Assembly (NCBI GenBank): GCA_029851415.1
Contig: CM056743.1
Coordinates: forward strand, 69,346,186-69,410,185
Length of the DNA: 64,000 bases
Source: Eretmocerus hayati
Taxonomy: Eukaryota > Arthropoda > Insecta > Hymenoptera > Aphelinidae
Direction: 5' to 3'
This document shows positions 54,721 to 64,000 of the stretch, piece by piece. The position numbers were made by a program, and so were the translations under genes. Within the stretch, counting starts at the first letter, position 1, and every line of letters starts with the position of its first letter. A model generated the notes under the pieces. The model was not told the DNA's origin, searched no databases, and saw only the letters and a program-made list of their open reading frames with translations.

Positions 54721-55814
54721 TACAGTACCTTTCATGAATAATGGATCAAGTAGGACCTCACTAAAACAGTGATATTTCCAATATACTCAGTTGTGCAGAA
54801 ATTTTGAAGAAAGCATATGGAAGATCACAGAAAAATCTATCGATTCATGTGTTCAAAACATTCATTGCGTCCTTTTTGATTGCCCTTAGTCAATGATGAA
54901 AATTTAAAAGAATTCTCCATCAATCAATCACCTACAACTTTGGCAGGAGCAATTGGATCACACAAATTCTTACGGGAAGATGTATATCTTTTCAAGACCT
55001 ACAATTTCCTTTTTTCAAAGTTCTCTCTACGACATTCTCTGTCCAAGTAACGAGCTTGGAAAGGAAAATGCGTATAACTTAGGCTGCTTATGGAGATCCC
55101 GAGCTTGGTACCTATTCCGTTCCGTCTTGCTCCATTCTAGCGCAGGAATTCATCAAAAAAATATCATGGCACATGATCCCGAAGTAAAATGATCTCATCC
55201 TTCGGAATAATTGATCAGATTTTGTCTTGAATGTGATGTATAGGGACAAAACATGGAATGAATCAATTTTCTCAATAAAACTTGAGAAATCGGGGTTGCC
55301 TCCAATCCAAGTCAAAATCTGATCAAATATTCTGAAAGATGAGATAATTTCACGTCGAAATCATGTGCCATGATATTTTTATGATGAGTTTCTGTGCTAG
55401 AGTAGAGCAAGGCGAGACGAAACAGGTGCCAGCTTCGGTAGCTCCATAAGCAGTCCATGTAATACAAATTTTTCTCTCCAAGCTCGTTACTTGGACAAGA
55501 AATGTCGTAGAGAGAACTTTAAAAAGAGGAAATTGTAGGTTTTGAAAAGATCTACAAGATCCCGTGGTGATTTTTGTGATTCAATCAATCCCGCCAGAGT
55601 TGTAGGTGATTGATTGAAGGAGAAATTTTTCAGATATTTATCGTTGACTACGAGTAATCAAAAAAGATGCAATGAATGTTTTGAACACGTGACTCGATAG
55701 ATTTTTTGTTATCTCTCAGATGTTTTTTCAAAACTCCCGTACGACGGAGTATGTTGGAAATATCACTGTTTTAGTGAGACCCTACTTGATCCATTATTTA
55801 TGAAAGGTACTGTA
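54721..55814. mobile_element. Hairpin element H with TA target duplication, inside gypsy gag
   Basis: Begins TA-CAGTACCTTTCATGAATAA and ends with the complement, ATTTATGAAAGGTACTG-TA. Arms 54723-55230 and 55308-55812 are inverted along about 505 bp with moderate divergence, leaving a ~77-bp loop. TA flanks and CAGTA termini suit a Tc1/mariner-type mobiliser, but there is no transposase. Disregarding the element and one TA makes the two gag frames run on in phase, so the insertion is exact. Confidence 0.92.
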
Positions 55815-57192
55815 TTTCTCTGCATCCCAGACGCCCCTGGCATTTGCGAATACGGGTAGGGCGGATATCCCCACGGATAGCCCCATGGTCTCGCTTGTGG
55901 TGCGGGTGGGGTTGGTGGCGGAGGTGCGGAAGGTGTGGGCGCTGGAGTGCTGGCGGGTTTGGTGGCGTTGGCCGTCACTGCATCGGTCACCGCTACTTCA
56001 CCTGCACTCGTCCCACTTTCATTCTTCTTACCTCCCCTTCTTCCCCTTTCCTTGCCTTTTCGGCCGCCATTGGCGTTGGCAGGGTTCGCCGGGGTGGTGG
56101 CCGGCGGCGGTTTGGACTCCGGTGCCTTCGCTTCGGGTTTATCCCCAATCGTCAATCCAGCAACCTGATCGGTGGCCTCTTCCTACTCGGTGGCAGCCAA
56201 TTTTTTTGGAGCGCTACTCGAGCCTTGGTAGGCCACCCCCGGGATGCGGGATTTGTCCCGCGATGGCGGAGCTATATATCGCGCATCCCACTCTAACTAT
56301 TCCTCAAACTTGTTGCCATTGTATTGGATCTCCGTCAGTTTCTCACGTCCTTAGTTCCTAAATATCGGCGGACTCCCGGTCTCAAATTGCGTATCACGAT
56401 ATTAAAAACTACTTCCTCGCTCGGCGGATGCTTGAACTGCCCTACGATGAGGCGGGTAGAAGTGGGATACGGCGCGATTTGTTTGTTTTCCCCCTGCGTA
56501 CGGCGATATAACTCTTCCACCAAATCCTGATGGTCTACGTGCCCGACATACTGATCGCGAAACGCTTGCTTGAAATCCCTCCAGGTCGCGATTCCCCTAC
56601 GGTATGTACGATGCCACGTGCTCGGCCGATCGGTTAATATGGCTAAGACCTCCGCGTCGAATAGGTCGATCGATTCCATGCATTCTTTCACGGAGGCTAG
56701 AAACTCTTCAGCCTTATCTATACGGCCTTTCGGTTTCCCATCGAACGAAATCTCCCACCTGGTGAACGTCTTCATCACTTGTACAATGCGCTCTGTCTTC
56801 TTCTGCTCTTTCGAAACCATCCTTCTGCCCTTGGAGCGGGACCTCGTCGACACCGGTGTCTCCATCTCCCATCCGTCACTGCTAAACGACCCCGAGAACC
56901 AGTCACGGCGGGCGCTTTGGTCTTTGGCCTGGGAGTGGCGGATTCCGGTCAGCGCTTGCTCCTGCATCGAAGCTTGTTGCGTAGGGCCTGGCTGCTCTGA
57001 TTCGCCATACATCGGCAGTGTAGTTCTCATCTGTTCTCGGCGATCTTCACGTGGGCGCTGGCGAGTCGCGCCAGCATAGGCTCTTCGCGACGTCTCCTGA
57101 ATCCTGGCGCCTACCGGCGTCTGGATGATAGGTAGAGCTTGCGTGTTCGAAGGCACCGGGTTGGTGGTCTGGCTACCACGCAGGCCCTGCAA
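55815..57192 (-). pseudogene. Gypsy Gag, central region
   Basis: Frame 57192-56335 carries the Gag capsid-like block FTRWEISFDGKPKGRIDKAE, then HRTYRRGIATWRDFKQAFRD and LRPGVRRYLGTKDV, typical of the retrotransposon gag domain (W..F...F). After a stop region near 56330-56160, frame 56155-55763 gives a Lys/Arg-Gly-rich and Pro-Ala-rich linker leading to element H. At least one frame break lies between the two parts. Confidence 0.83.
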
Positions 57193-57282
57193 CCGGTCAC
57201 GTTGTCGGCGGATGTACTCAGTGTCGTCACCCGAGCTGTCGTTACTCCTTCCCGCTGTCGTTCTCTGGTCTCATTCTGTCTC

Positions 57283-57855
57283 CTAATCTCTTACTTCTCG
57301 TATCGAGGCCACAGAAGTAGCATTCGGTGATATGACCGGAGGCAGGAACGGCGGAATGCCACAGCCTCCCATCGCGGTTGGGTTTGGCAGAGTCGCGTTA
57401 GCCCATCCGGCGAAGGGCGTGTTCTGGCACATTTGGCGGAACGATTCGGCAGCGGCAATCAAATTCTGATATCCGACGGGCATCACGTAACCCGGTGTAG
57501 CAATTGACCCGTGTAAGCTAGTTACAGTCGCGGTCGCGGAAGTGCTGGCCATGGTTGTCACATTCGCACTCTGTGTGACTCCAGTTGACGACGTAACGAC
57601 CACGGGGTCCCCCAGTTCGTACTCGAATTCTGCTCCCGGTTCGCTGTCGTCACCCAGTTCAGCTCTATCTATCTCTTGTATCGCTCGCCCAGCTACTGGC
57701 GAGAGCGGACTAGGTTCCTTCGGGAGCTCATCGACCGCGGAGTCCCACGGAACTTTTTCGTTAGGGTTGATTGTCAAGAGGTCGTAGCGTAGCAAACGGA
57801 TTCTCGTCATTTCAATGACAAATCGAAAAGCACACAGTGTCTCATGAAATATCAT
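57283..57855 (-). CDS. N-terminal Gag ORF of the gypsy element (hypothetical)
   Basis: A 190-aa minus-strand frame, acidic in its first half and Thr/Ser/Ala-rich after. It is separated from the Gag core by stops at about 57283-57200. Position suggests the Gag amino end. I see no domain, and no primer-binding site or LTR could be fixed upstream (57856-58400). Confidence 0.45.
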   Translation of the reverse strand: MIFHETLCAFRFVIEMTRIRLLRYDLLTINPNEKVPWDSAVDELPKEPSPLSPVAGRAIQEIDRAELGDDSEPGAEFEYELGDPVVVTSSTGVTQSANVTTMASTSATATVTSLHGSIATPGYVMPVGYQNLIAAAESFRQMCQNTPFAGWANATLPNPTAMGGCGIPPFLPPVISPNATSVASIREVRD

Positions 57856-58834
57856 TCATCACCTCGATTGTGCTCCATAACTTGAGGACCAGGACTTTGG
57901 CTCAGTACGCTTACTGTAAATACACAACAATACTTGATTGCACACTGAGGCCTCAACTCCCTCACGGAGCTTGCAAGAAGATATAATCATTCAACTCTTA
58001 GAGATACCTGCTCTTCTTCATCTGCTAACACTAATCACAAACTTATTGGTCACGCGTGGTGGAGAGAAACTTTTGATGAGACCATGGTACAGCGAGGTCG
58101 CATGCAGAAAATTTGTAAGAATCCAATAGTTGGGCGAGATCGACCGCACTCTGGAAACTGCTGCTAACTGAGAAACATCAAATCATCACAATAACAGCAC
58201 TAAGAGCAGCAACACAGCCAGCAGCAGTCAAGTTTGACAGGACAGCATCGCGTGGCAGTGGCAACACTTCGAGGAGGTTATGGGTCCTGCAGACAGTTGT
58301 GATAGGCATATCTCTCAGAGAACATTTCTATTTGTTAATAATCACTATGTTTTGATTAATCGAAGCTAGGAAGGGTGAAATTTCTAGGGTATGCGAAGTA
58401 TTGACAAGTTGCGTCGGCTGCTATGATTTTCTAAAGCAAGAGACAGGAGAGAAGAGAGTACAGAGAAGCAGGGAGGTCCGATCTGCGCAGTAACCCATTT
58501 TGCGTTGGCACAATGTTGAAACGCGCAGAGCCCAAAACTAACACAAATGCACGCGGAAAGGGATTATTAACGCGCTCACACATAGATTCCGGTGACAAGT
58601 TTTCGTCCGGCCCCGGCCGAGTGCAATGAAAGCAAATAATAAGAGCCATCAAAATAACCAAAGATCGAGCTCTTCATATGCTTAAAAACAAGGGGCAGAA
58701 GTCCCCCATCCAATTCAGTCTGATTTGGTCCCCAAAGAAAGAGAAAAAGCTTACTATGCAAACGAGATCATCCCTTAGGAAATTGCCCTGCATTCAATGT
58801 GATGAATATTGACTCTCGTCGAGAATTCATCCAG
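57856..58834. other. Junction between the gypsy and BEL elements; LTRs expected but not found
   Basis: The gypsy 5' LTR (minus strand) and BEL 5' LTR or gag should lie here. I could not find a sequence repeated at the other end of either element. No coding frame beyond 76 codons. Confidence 0.4.
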
Positions 58835-58975
58835 TCAGGAAGGTTATGTTGCAACTATTTCGGGAATCATGGTTCCAAAAGCTGTAGATCCATTTACAAG
58901 TGTCGGTCATGTGGAGAAAAGCATCGTTCTTCACTCCACATGGATGAACCTACGAATACGACCGAATCCAGTTGA
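58835..58975 (+). pseudogene. BEL/Pao Gag zinc-knuckle remnant
   Basis: In the frame starting at 58835 the translation includes LCCNYFGNHGSKSCRSIYKC followed by RSCGEKHRSSLHMDEP, ending at TGA 58973-58975. The pattern C-x2-C..H..C, C-x2-C-x3-H-x4-H is typical of BEL/Pao Gag. The upstream Gag is not recognisable. Confidence 0.7.
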
Positions 58976-59460
58976 GGGGGTGGATGGAAAAAGGGCGTAA
59001 CTGCATTTTCGGAATTGCCGAAAAAAGCTCCAAATCGAATTCTTTCATCCGGCTTGGATTGGGGTATTTCGAGAATGCTATCTTGTTCGCAATAAGTCAG
59101 TCAGGTCAACTCGTCCAAGTACGCCTCTGACGGTTTCCATCAAGTTCTTTTTGATTCTCTCGTTGTGACCATCTTGCAGCTACGCCTTTTTCCACCCACC
59201 CCCTCAATTGTGCTTCTCGGGGGCAGCTTTCAGCAACATCTACGCCATTCCAACTGAGTCATTCATCCCATGATAATGTGGTTGCGATGAACTCCATTCC
59301 CAAAAAAAAACCCAATACAATACAGTACTTTACGCTACGGCCTGGGTTCGAGTTTTGGGCTCAAGCGGCGAAACAGTATTCGCTCGCGCTCTCATCTAAC
59401 AACGTGCCCGAACCTCTAGTATTGCTGAATGATCATGTCAAAGACTGAAACTCCATAGAA
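58976..59460 (+). other. Degenerate BEL Gag-protease spacer
   Basis: Between the knuckles and the protease-like region. It contains many stops in every frame, and I see no protease active-site motif. Confidence 0.45.
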
Positions 59461-60175
59461 ACGTGTTCTAGTACCAGTACAACCTCTATGTGGTGAACAA
59501 TCTCATGCTGAAGTTCTTGCTGAATTTACAATTCGACCCATATTTGAATCTCCATTCATGGCCAGACTCCACACCTCATTTATCGAGGATGTCACGGGTT
59601 ATCAACTCCAGATTGGCTGCTCAATCACACCATGGAATCATATCTCATGGCTACGACTAGGTGACCCACAATTCATGGAAGATAACCCAAATGAACTTTT
59701 ACTGAGTGCATCTGTCTATGCATCAATTGTGGAGAATGACCTACTCAAAGGTACCCCCGATCAACCCATCGCTGATAATACAACTTGGATGAATTTTGTC
59801 AAGACCCACTGACAATTGGGACCAATTGACGTTGGAACCTACTGTTCTTCACTGCTCTGCAGACGTGCAGGAAGGAGAGCTTATCCAAAAATTCTGGATC
59901 CAAGAAAAGATGGTCAGTTCGAAGCCACTCCTCGCTCCAGATGAACAAGCTTGTGAGGATCATTTCATGAGAACTGATTCCAGAGGATCAGACGGTCGAT
60001 ATACTGTAAGGTTACCTTTACGCTATAATCTACAACCATCAAATCTCGGCGAATCATTTTAGCCCGCAAAACAACTCCTCCACAAGCTAGAGAGTAGGCT
60101 AGCGAATGACGAGAAATTGCCCGATACCAACCACGATTTTCTCTCTGAGTATGAATCACTCGTCTGAATCATGAT
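59461..60175 (+). pseudogene. BEL/Pao Pol N-terminal region
   Basis: Frame 59558-59812 corresponds to the region after the BEL protease (ITPWNHISWLRLGDPQF, ELLLSASVYASIVENDLL). A frameshift at about 59800 leads to frame 59796-60062, with LIQKFWIQEKMVSSKPLLAP, EQACEDHFMRT and DGRYTVRLPL, the BEL-specific lead into RT. Confidence 0.82.
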
Positions 60176-61135
60176 CCTCACGACACTGATTCTTCCAATG
60201 ATTTTATTCTACCCCATCATGGAATCCTGAAAGAACAAAAATACCACCACGAAGTTGAGAATCGTTTTCAATGGATCTATCCGTCCCAAATCGAATGAAT
60301 CAAACAATGATTATTCGCTCGTAGGTCCTAATCCACCTCCAAATATCACCTCTCTTTTGCCGAATTTGAGACTTAATCGTTACGCTTCCACTGCCAATGT
60401 TGAGGAAATATTTTGACAGATTTGGGTCCATGGAGATAATCGACACATGCAGTCCATCATTCTCTCCATCCAGTCCCCATTTTCAGACTCGACGCAATAA
60501 AGTTCGGATTCCGAGGCAGCCTGTCCCATGCCAATTGAGTACGTATTCAACTTGCTATTGACGAACCTTATAAGTTTCCCCATGGGAGACAACTCCCTTG
60601 AGAGGGGAACCGATATGGATGACGTTGTATCAGGTGATCACTCATTGGAACTGCCAGTCAGAAACAGCTCGAGCTCATCAATATTTGCAAAGACGGGCGG
60701 ACTCAACCTTAGTGAATGGGTGGTAGCTGATGACCAACAACTATCGTTTCATCTTCCAAATCATTTATTAGCTGAAAACCCTACAATACCGCCCTCAACA
60801 GAATTTGCTTCAGAAACCGATCCAGTTCTCACAATTCTTGGCCTCCATTGGCTACCCCATGAAGGTGTTCTCAAATTCAAAAGTATGAAACCAAGCCCTC
60901 CAGAAGTATGGCCGAAATGCACAGTTCTCTCAAGATTTGCTAGCGTCTTTGACCCACTTGGCTGGCTCGCACCAATGGTTATAACTTCCGAAATCTTCAT
61001 GCAAAAACTTTGGATAGTTTGTTACGATTGGGATCGAGAGCTGTCACAAGATGATGCTTCCCTTTGGGCTCGCTGGTATGGGAATCTTGCAGTTATCTCT
61101 CCGCTCGAAATCCTTCGCTGGTTGAACGAATGGTA
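60176..61135 (+). pseudogene. BEL/Pao reverse transcriptase
   Basis: Broken into several frames: LPHHGILKEQKY near 60210, VGPNPPPNITSLLPNLRLNR near 60325-60385, and IWVHGDNRHMQSI near 60420. The catalytic DMDDVVSGDHSLE box is at 60611 in the long frame 60528-61136. That frame continues with ILGLHWLPHEGVLKFKSMKP and LSRFASVFDPLGWLAPMVI, diagnostic of BEL/Pao. The YxDD tyrosine position is Asp here. Confidence 0.87.
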
Positions 61136-61194
61136 GTTGCTCCTATGAATAACATGGTTTCGCTCACGCTTCCAAATTTGCCATTCGTGCTGTA

Positions 61195-61545
61195 GTCTAT
61201 CTCAGAGTTACTTCGTTAAAAAATGTCAGCGTAACGCTTTCGCAAGCCAAAACTTGAGTGGCACCCATCAAATTTGTTTCTATCCCAAGATTAGATTTAT
61301 GCGCCGCACTCCTACTAGCCAAACTTGTTTGTCATTCGAAATCCTCATTGAAAATCCAAAATCTTCAATTTTTTGTATGCACTGATGCGATGGATGCTTT
61401 GCATTGGCTCAATGATCATCCATCTAGATGGCCAGTTTCCATAGCTGAACGATGTTCCAAGATTATGGGTCTTTTACCAGGAACCTAATGAGAGAACATT
61501 TGCTCTGGAGACAATCATGCTGATATTGGGAGCAGAGGTCGTTTT
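61195..61545 (+). pseudogene. BEL/Pao RNase H
   Basis: VAPIKFVSIPRLDLCAALLL and FFVCTDAMDALHWLNDHPSR match the BEL RNase H (catalytic Asp within CTDA). A TGA at 61255-61257 lies just before VAPIK, and the frame ends at 61488. The region to 61545 still has coding character in other frames. Confidence 0.8.
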
Positions 61546-62002
61546 CTCGATGATGAACCCCCTATTGATGCATCAGCTTCATCCCCACCATTACTTACTG
61601 TACATGTGACAACAAATCCTGTTGTATCCAGAGGCTTACTCATCCCTTGCTTGAATATGCCATAAACACAACCATCTTATTCATGGATGATCAATGCGAC
61701 TGCTTACTATCTCAGATTCATTTCAATTCTGAAACCCACCCTTTTTCCTGCCTGTAAAACTTCAGATCTGATCCAAAATGAGCACTGACATACGAGAAGA
61801 AGGGAAGAGCTGAACTCTCTTGGATCCATACTATTCAACATTCAGATATGCTGGAGGAATGGACTTGATTTCGAACGATTGACCCTTTTCAAAGAGCCAT
61901 GAACACCATGAACTGTCTCTCATCATCACTCATGGTATGATGAGAGTAGGGAGCAGATGAGAAAACTCGAATCTCACTGTCAATCAGAAATACCCCATCT
62001 TA
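61546..62002 (+). other. Degenerate BEL RNase H-integrase connection
   Basis: Stops in all frames. Near 61938 a BEL-type block, of the pattern LRVGGRL..N..L....K.P..LP, can be read with one TGA, leading into the integrase zinc region. Confidence 0.6.
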
Positions 62003-63015
62003 TTGCCACTTGAACACCCATCTACACATGTGATTGTTCAAAAACTGCACAAGCTCACGTTACATGGCGGCAACCAGATCACTCTTGCGTCTCTGCGACG
62101 AGAATTCTGGATTGTGCGGGGTCGCAATGCAGTGAAAAGAACAATTCACCAATGTCACGTTCGTGTGCGTTATCGCGCAGTAACATCACGTCAATCGGTA
62201 GGTCAATTACCAGAAAGCCGTGTACAATTTTGGCGCCCTTTCCCAAAAACTGGTGTCGATCATGCCGATCTAATATGGGTACGTACTCCACCTGGGCGTA
62301 CTCATAACGCAAAGAAAGGTTATATTGCCGTGTCCATATGCATGAGTACGCGTGCCGTACAGCTCGAGGTCATCTCAGACTACTCCTCGGCAGCCTTCAT
62401 AGCAGCTTCCATCAGATTCATCTCCCGCCATGGTCATTGTTCAGATTTGTACAACAATCAAGGTCCCTTTTTCATTGGAACTGATCGTAGACCGAAGAGC
62501 TCCCTTGAAAAGCCTCAGCAGAATTAGACTCATCTATCAACATCCTTTCCGGGATGATGACTAATTGGCACTTCGATCCCCCTACAACGCCACATTTTGG
62601 TGGCCTCTGGGAAGCGGCTGTGAAATCAGTCAAACATCATCTCAACCGCAGGGTTGGTGTGAACGACTTGACATTTGCGGAACTTCCAACATTCAAAGTA
62701 GAGGCAATTCTCAATTCTTGGCCTCTCACTCCCCTTTCGGACGAACCAACTGATACGAGTCCTTCGACCCCAGCTCATTTCTTGATCCATTCTGTATCAT
62801 TCATAATTCCAGAGCCAGACTTGACCGAAAAGTGGATTCCACCATTGGAACACTGGAGTCGGGTTCAACAATTACAACGAAATTTCTGGAAACGTTGGTC
62901 CACTGGATATCTTCACAACCTCCAGGAGCGCCATGTGTGGGCGGTGCCTACCTCTGATATCAAAGTGAACGATTTGGTCGTTATCGAAGATGAACGAATG
63001 CTCATTGCAAGGTAG
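62003..63015 (+). pseudogene. BEL/Pao integrase and C-terminal region
   Basis: Zinc region HGGNQITLASLRREFWIVRG then RTIHQC, with the second Cys of the last pair missing (RVRYR). In the core, GVDHADLIWV keeps the first Asp. The expected SDNG block reads YNNQGPFF, so the second catalytic Asp is lost. A frameshift near 62530 leads to WHFDPPTTPHFGGLWEAAVK, which keeps the Glu, then the BEL C-terminal domain (LTPLSDEPTD, WSRVQQLQRNFWKRWS, NDLVVIEDERML) to 63015. Confidence 0.88.
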
Positions 63016-63314
63016 ACTTTGGCTTGAGTGATCAAGGTGCATCCTGGAAAAGATCATAGCACCTGAGTTGCTACTCCTAGTTCCAACAGCTTTTCACAAT
63101 TTGCACAACCAATACATATCTGGTGCTATTATCCAGTCAAGATGATTCATTGGCATGATCGAAGATGATTCATATTATATAATCTATATCCTGTATTTGT
63201 ACTGTTCAATTGGTTGTGGACTTCTACCCTCCATATCTTCTAGCTCATTATACATTCAATTATTATGATACATCCATGATTTCATTCCATGCTACGCCGG
63301 AAAAGTGGGCGGAA
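63016..63314. other. BEL 3' untranslated DNA, nothing else recognised
   Basis: AT-rich, no frame. A polypurine tract is expected near the LTR start. GGAAAAGTGGGCGGAA (63299-63314) is purine-rich and directly precedes the candidate LTR. Confidence 0.5.
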
Positions 63315-63603
63315 TGTTTGATTTAGAGTAAACCCAATGTGTAAAAGGCATCGATATGTGCCAACTTCATTTTTACTAACTCGCGTCTCACGTGGCCTGG
63401 ATAATTCAATTCTTCACGTATGGAATTCCGTGGCTTGCACCGCCTCTTGCTTCTTCCGACAACCGCCGAACAGTACACACTCGACACAATGTAGCCTCCC
63501 GCGCAATGAGAGGCAGCGGAACACCAAACGTTATAAAATAACTCAAAATCAAGGTTCAAGTGTTATTCATTTATTGGATCCACCTAACCACGCTATTTGA
63601 ACA
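63315..63603 (+). repeat. Candidate LTR (TGTT...AACA), 289 bp
   Basis: Starts TGTTTGATTTAG after a purine-rich run and ends TATTTGAACA, the inverted TGTT/AACA ends common in BEL elements. GTTATAAAATAACTC (63529-63543) offers a TATA-like and polyadenylation-like region. It is followed by TGGTGGGAAGAGG, which could be a primer-binding site. No second copy is in the window, so this is a structural guess. Confidence 0.4.
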
Positions 63604-64000
63604 TGGTGGGAAGAGGATTCAAACCCTCACAAAAAAAGCTATGATTCTCTTCCTCGTAACACTCAGATATCGATATTCTAATAGTAAGTAACGCATCATT
63701 GTGCCAACTTCCGATTTTCTTCCACTGTGAGCCGCTTCTAGACAAGAATCATTCAAGATCCGAGAATGATTGTGTATTTGGGGTCAATTGAATCTATCGA
63801 ACTCTACCGAATACCTCCACAGCTTACGAGGGGCTTTTCACTCATATTACGTACTCTCACCTACCACTTGATACTGCACTTACTGGCGAGAACTTACCCA
63901 TTCTCCTGTTTGTGATTGCTGCTACCTACCCAGGACGAGATCAGTATGTGGTGGATTCTTTCTGGAGGGGCACGCCAAACGTTACGTGACGGAAGTTGAC
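63604..64000. other. Sequence after the candidate LTR
   Basis: No convincing frame. If the TGG start at 63604 is a primer-binding site, this is the 5' leader of another BEL-type copy; otherwise it is flanking DNA. Confidence 0.3.

Noticed and set aside
47514..58834. LTRs of the gypsy element
   Set aside because: I compared 47514-48313 with 57856-58834 by eye and found no shared terminal sequence, so no LTR is annotated.
63604..63640. tRNA-like 3' end on the minus strand (GGTTTGAATCC near CCCACCA)
   Set aside because: The T-arm pairing is poor and there is too little room for an acceptor stem; no D or anticodon arm found.
1..64000. CRISPR arrays, bacterial operons, rRNA genes, telomeric repeats
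   Set aside because: None seen. Tandem repeats here lack spacer structure, and the element set is clearly eukaryotic.

Overview
The window is eukaryotic nuclear repeat DNA, most likely from an arthropod and probably an insect. This rests on the mix of transposon families: a Penelope-like element with a GIY-YIG domain, R1-clade and CR1/Jockey-type LINEs, Ty3/gypsy and BEL/Pao LTR retrotransposons, and piggyBac- and mariner-type ends. I cannot name a species. I see no host gene I can support, no rRNA or tRNA gene, and no operon or CRISPR. Nearly all long reading frames belong to transposable elements or to stop-poor tandem repeats.

Left third (1-23 kb): a run of very long inverted repeats (foldback or hairpin elements). 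They are A (1-1657), B (1934-3358, inside a ~240-bp satellite array), C (about 5940-12440, arms built of ~755-bp tandem units), D (about 13645-17890, arms containing ~383-bp units and a later ~1-kb insertion) and E (18484-21423, arms built of ~183-bp subrepeats around a spacer carrying a protein-coding remnant). A 1.2-kb minisatellite follows (21765-22965).

Middle (24.8-38 kb): a Penelope-like element has an inverted partial copy at its 5' side, terminal direct repeats that each contain a hammerhead-ribozyme-like motif, and two nested DNA elements: a ~160-bp MITE and a ~0.83-kb element with piggyBac-type TTAA ends. Two more hairpin elements follow (F, 29990-31033; G, 33761-35481). Next come a 5'-truncated LINE tail and two tandem 3' fragments of an R1-clade LINE lying against (GA)n tracts.

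Right half (37.5-64 kb): two CR1/Jockey-type LINEs lie head to tail. The first looks intact (ORF1 38246-39409, ORF2 to 42299). The second is damaged. A decayed Ty3/gypsy element follows on the minus strand (57855 down to about 48314): gag, protease, RT-RNase H, integrase and an unusual third ORF with zinc knuckles. Its gag is split by hairpin element H (54721-55814). A decayed BEL/Pao element on the plus strand (about 58835-63015) ends the window, with a candidate LTR at 63315-63603.

The main pattern is at least eight unrelated hairpin elements in 64 kb. Several have arms made of internal subrepeats, as in Foldback/Galileo-type elements. If transcribed, each could fold into dsRNA hundreds of base pairs long.
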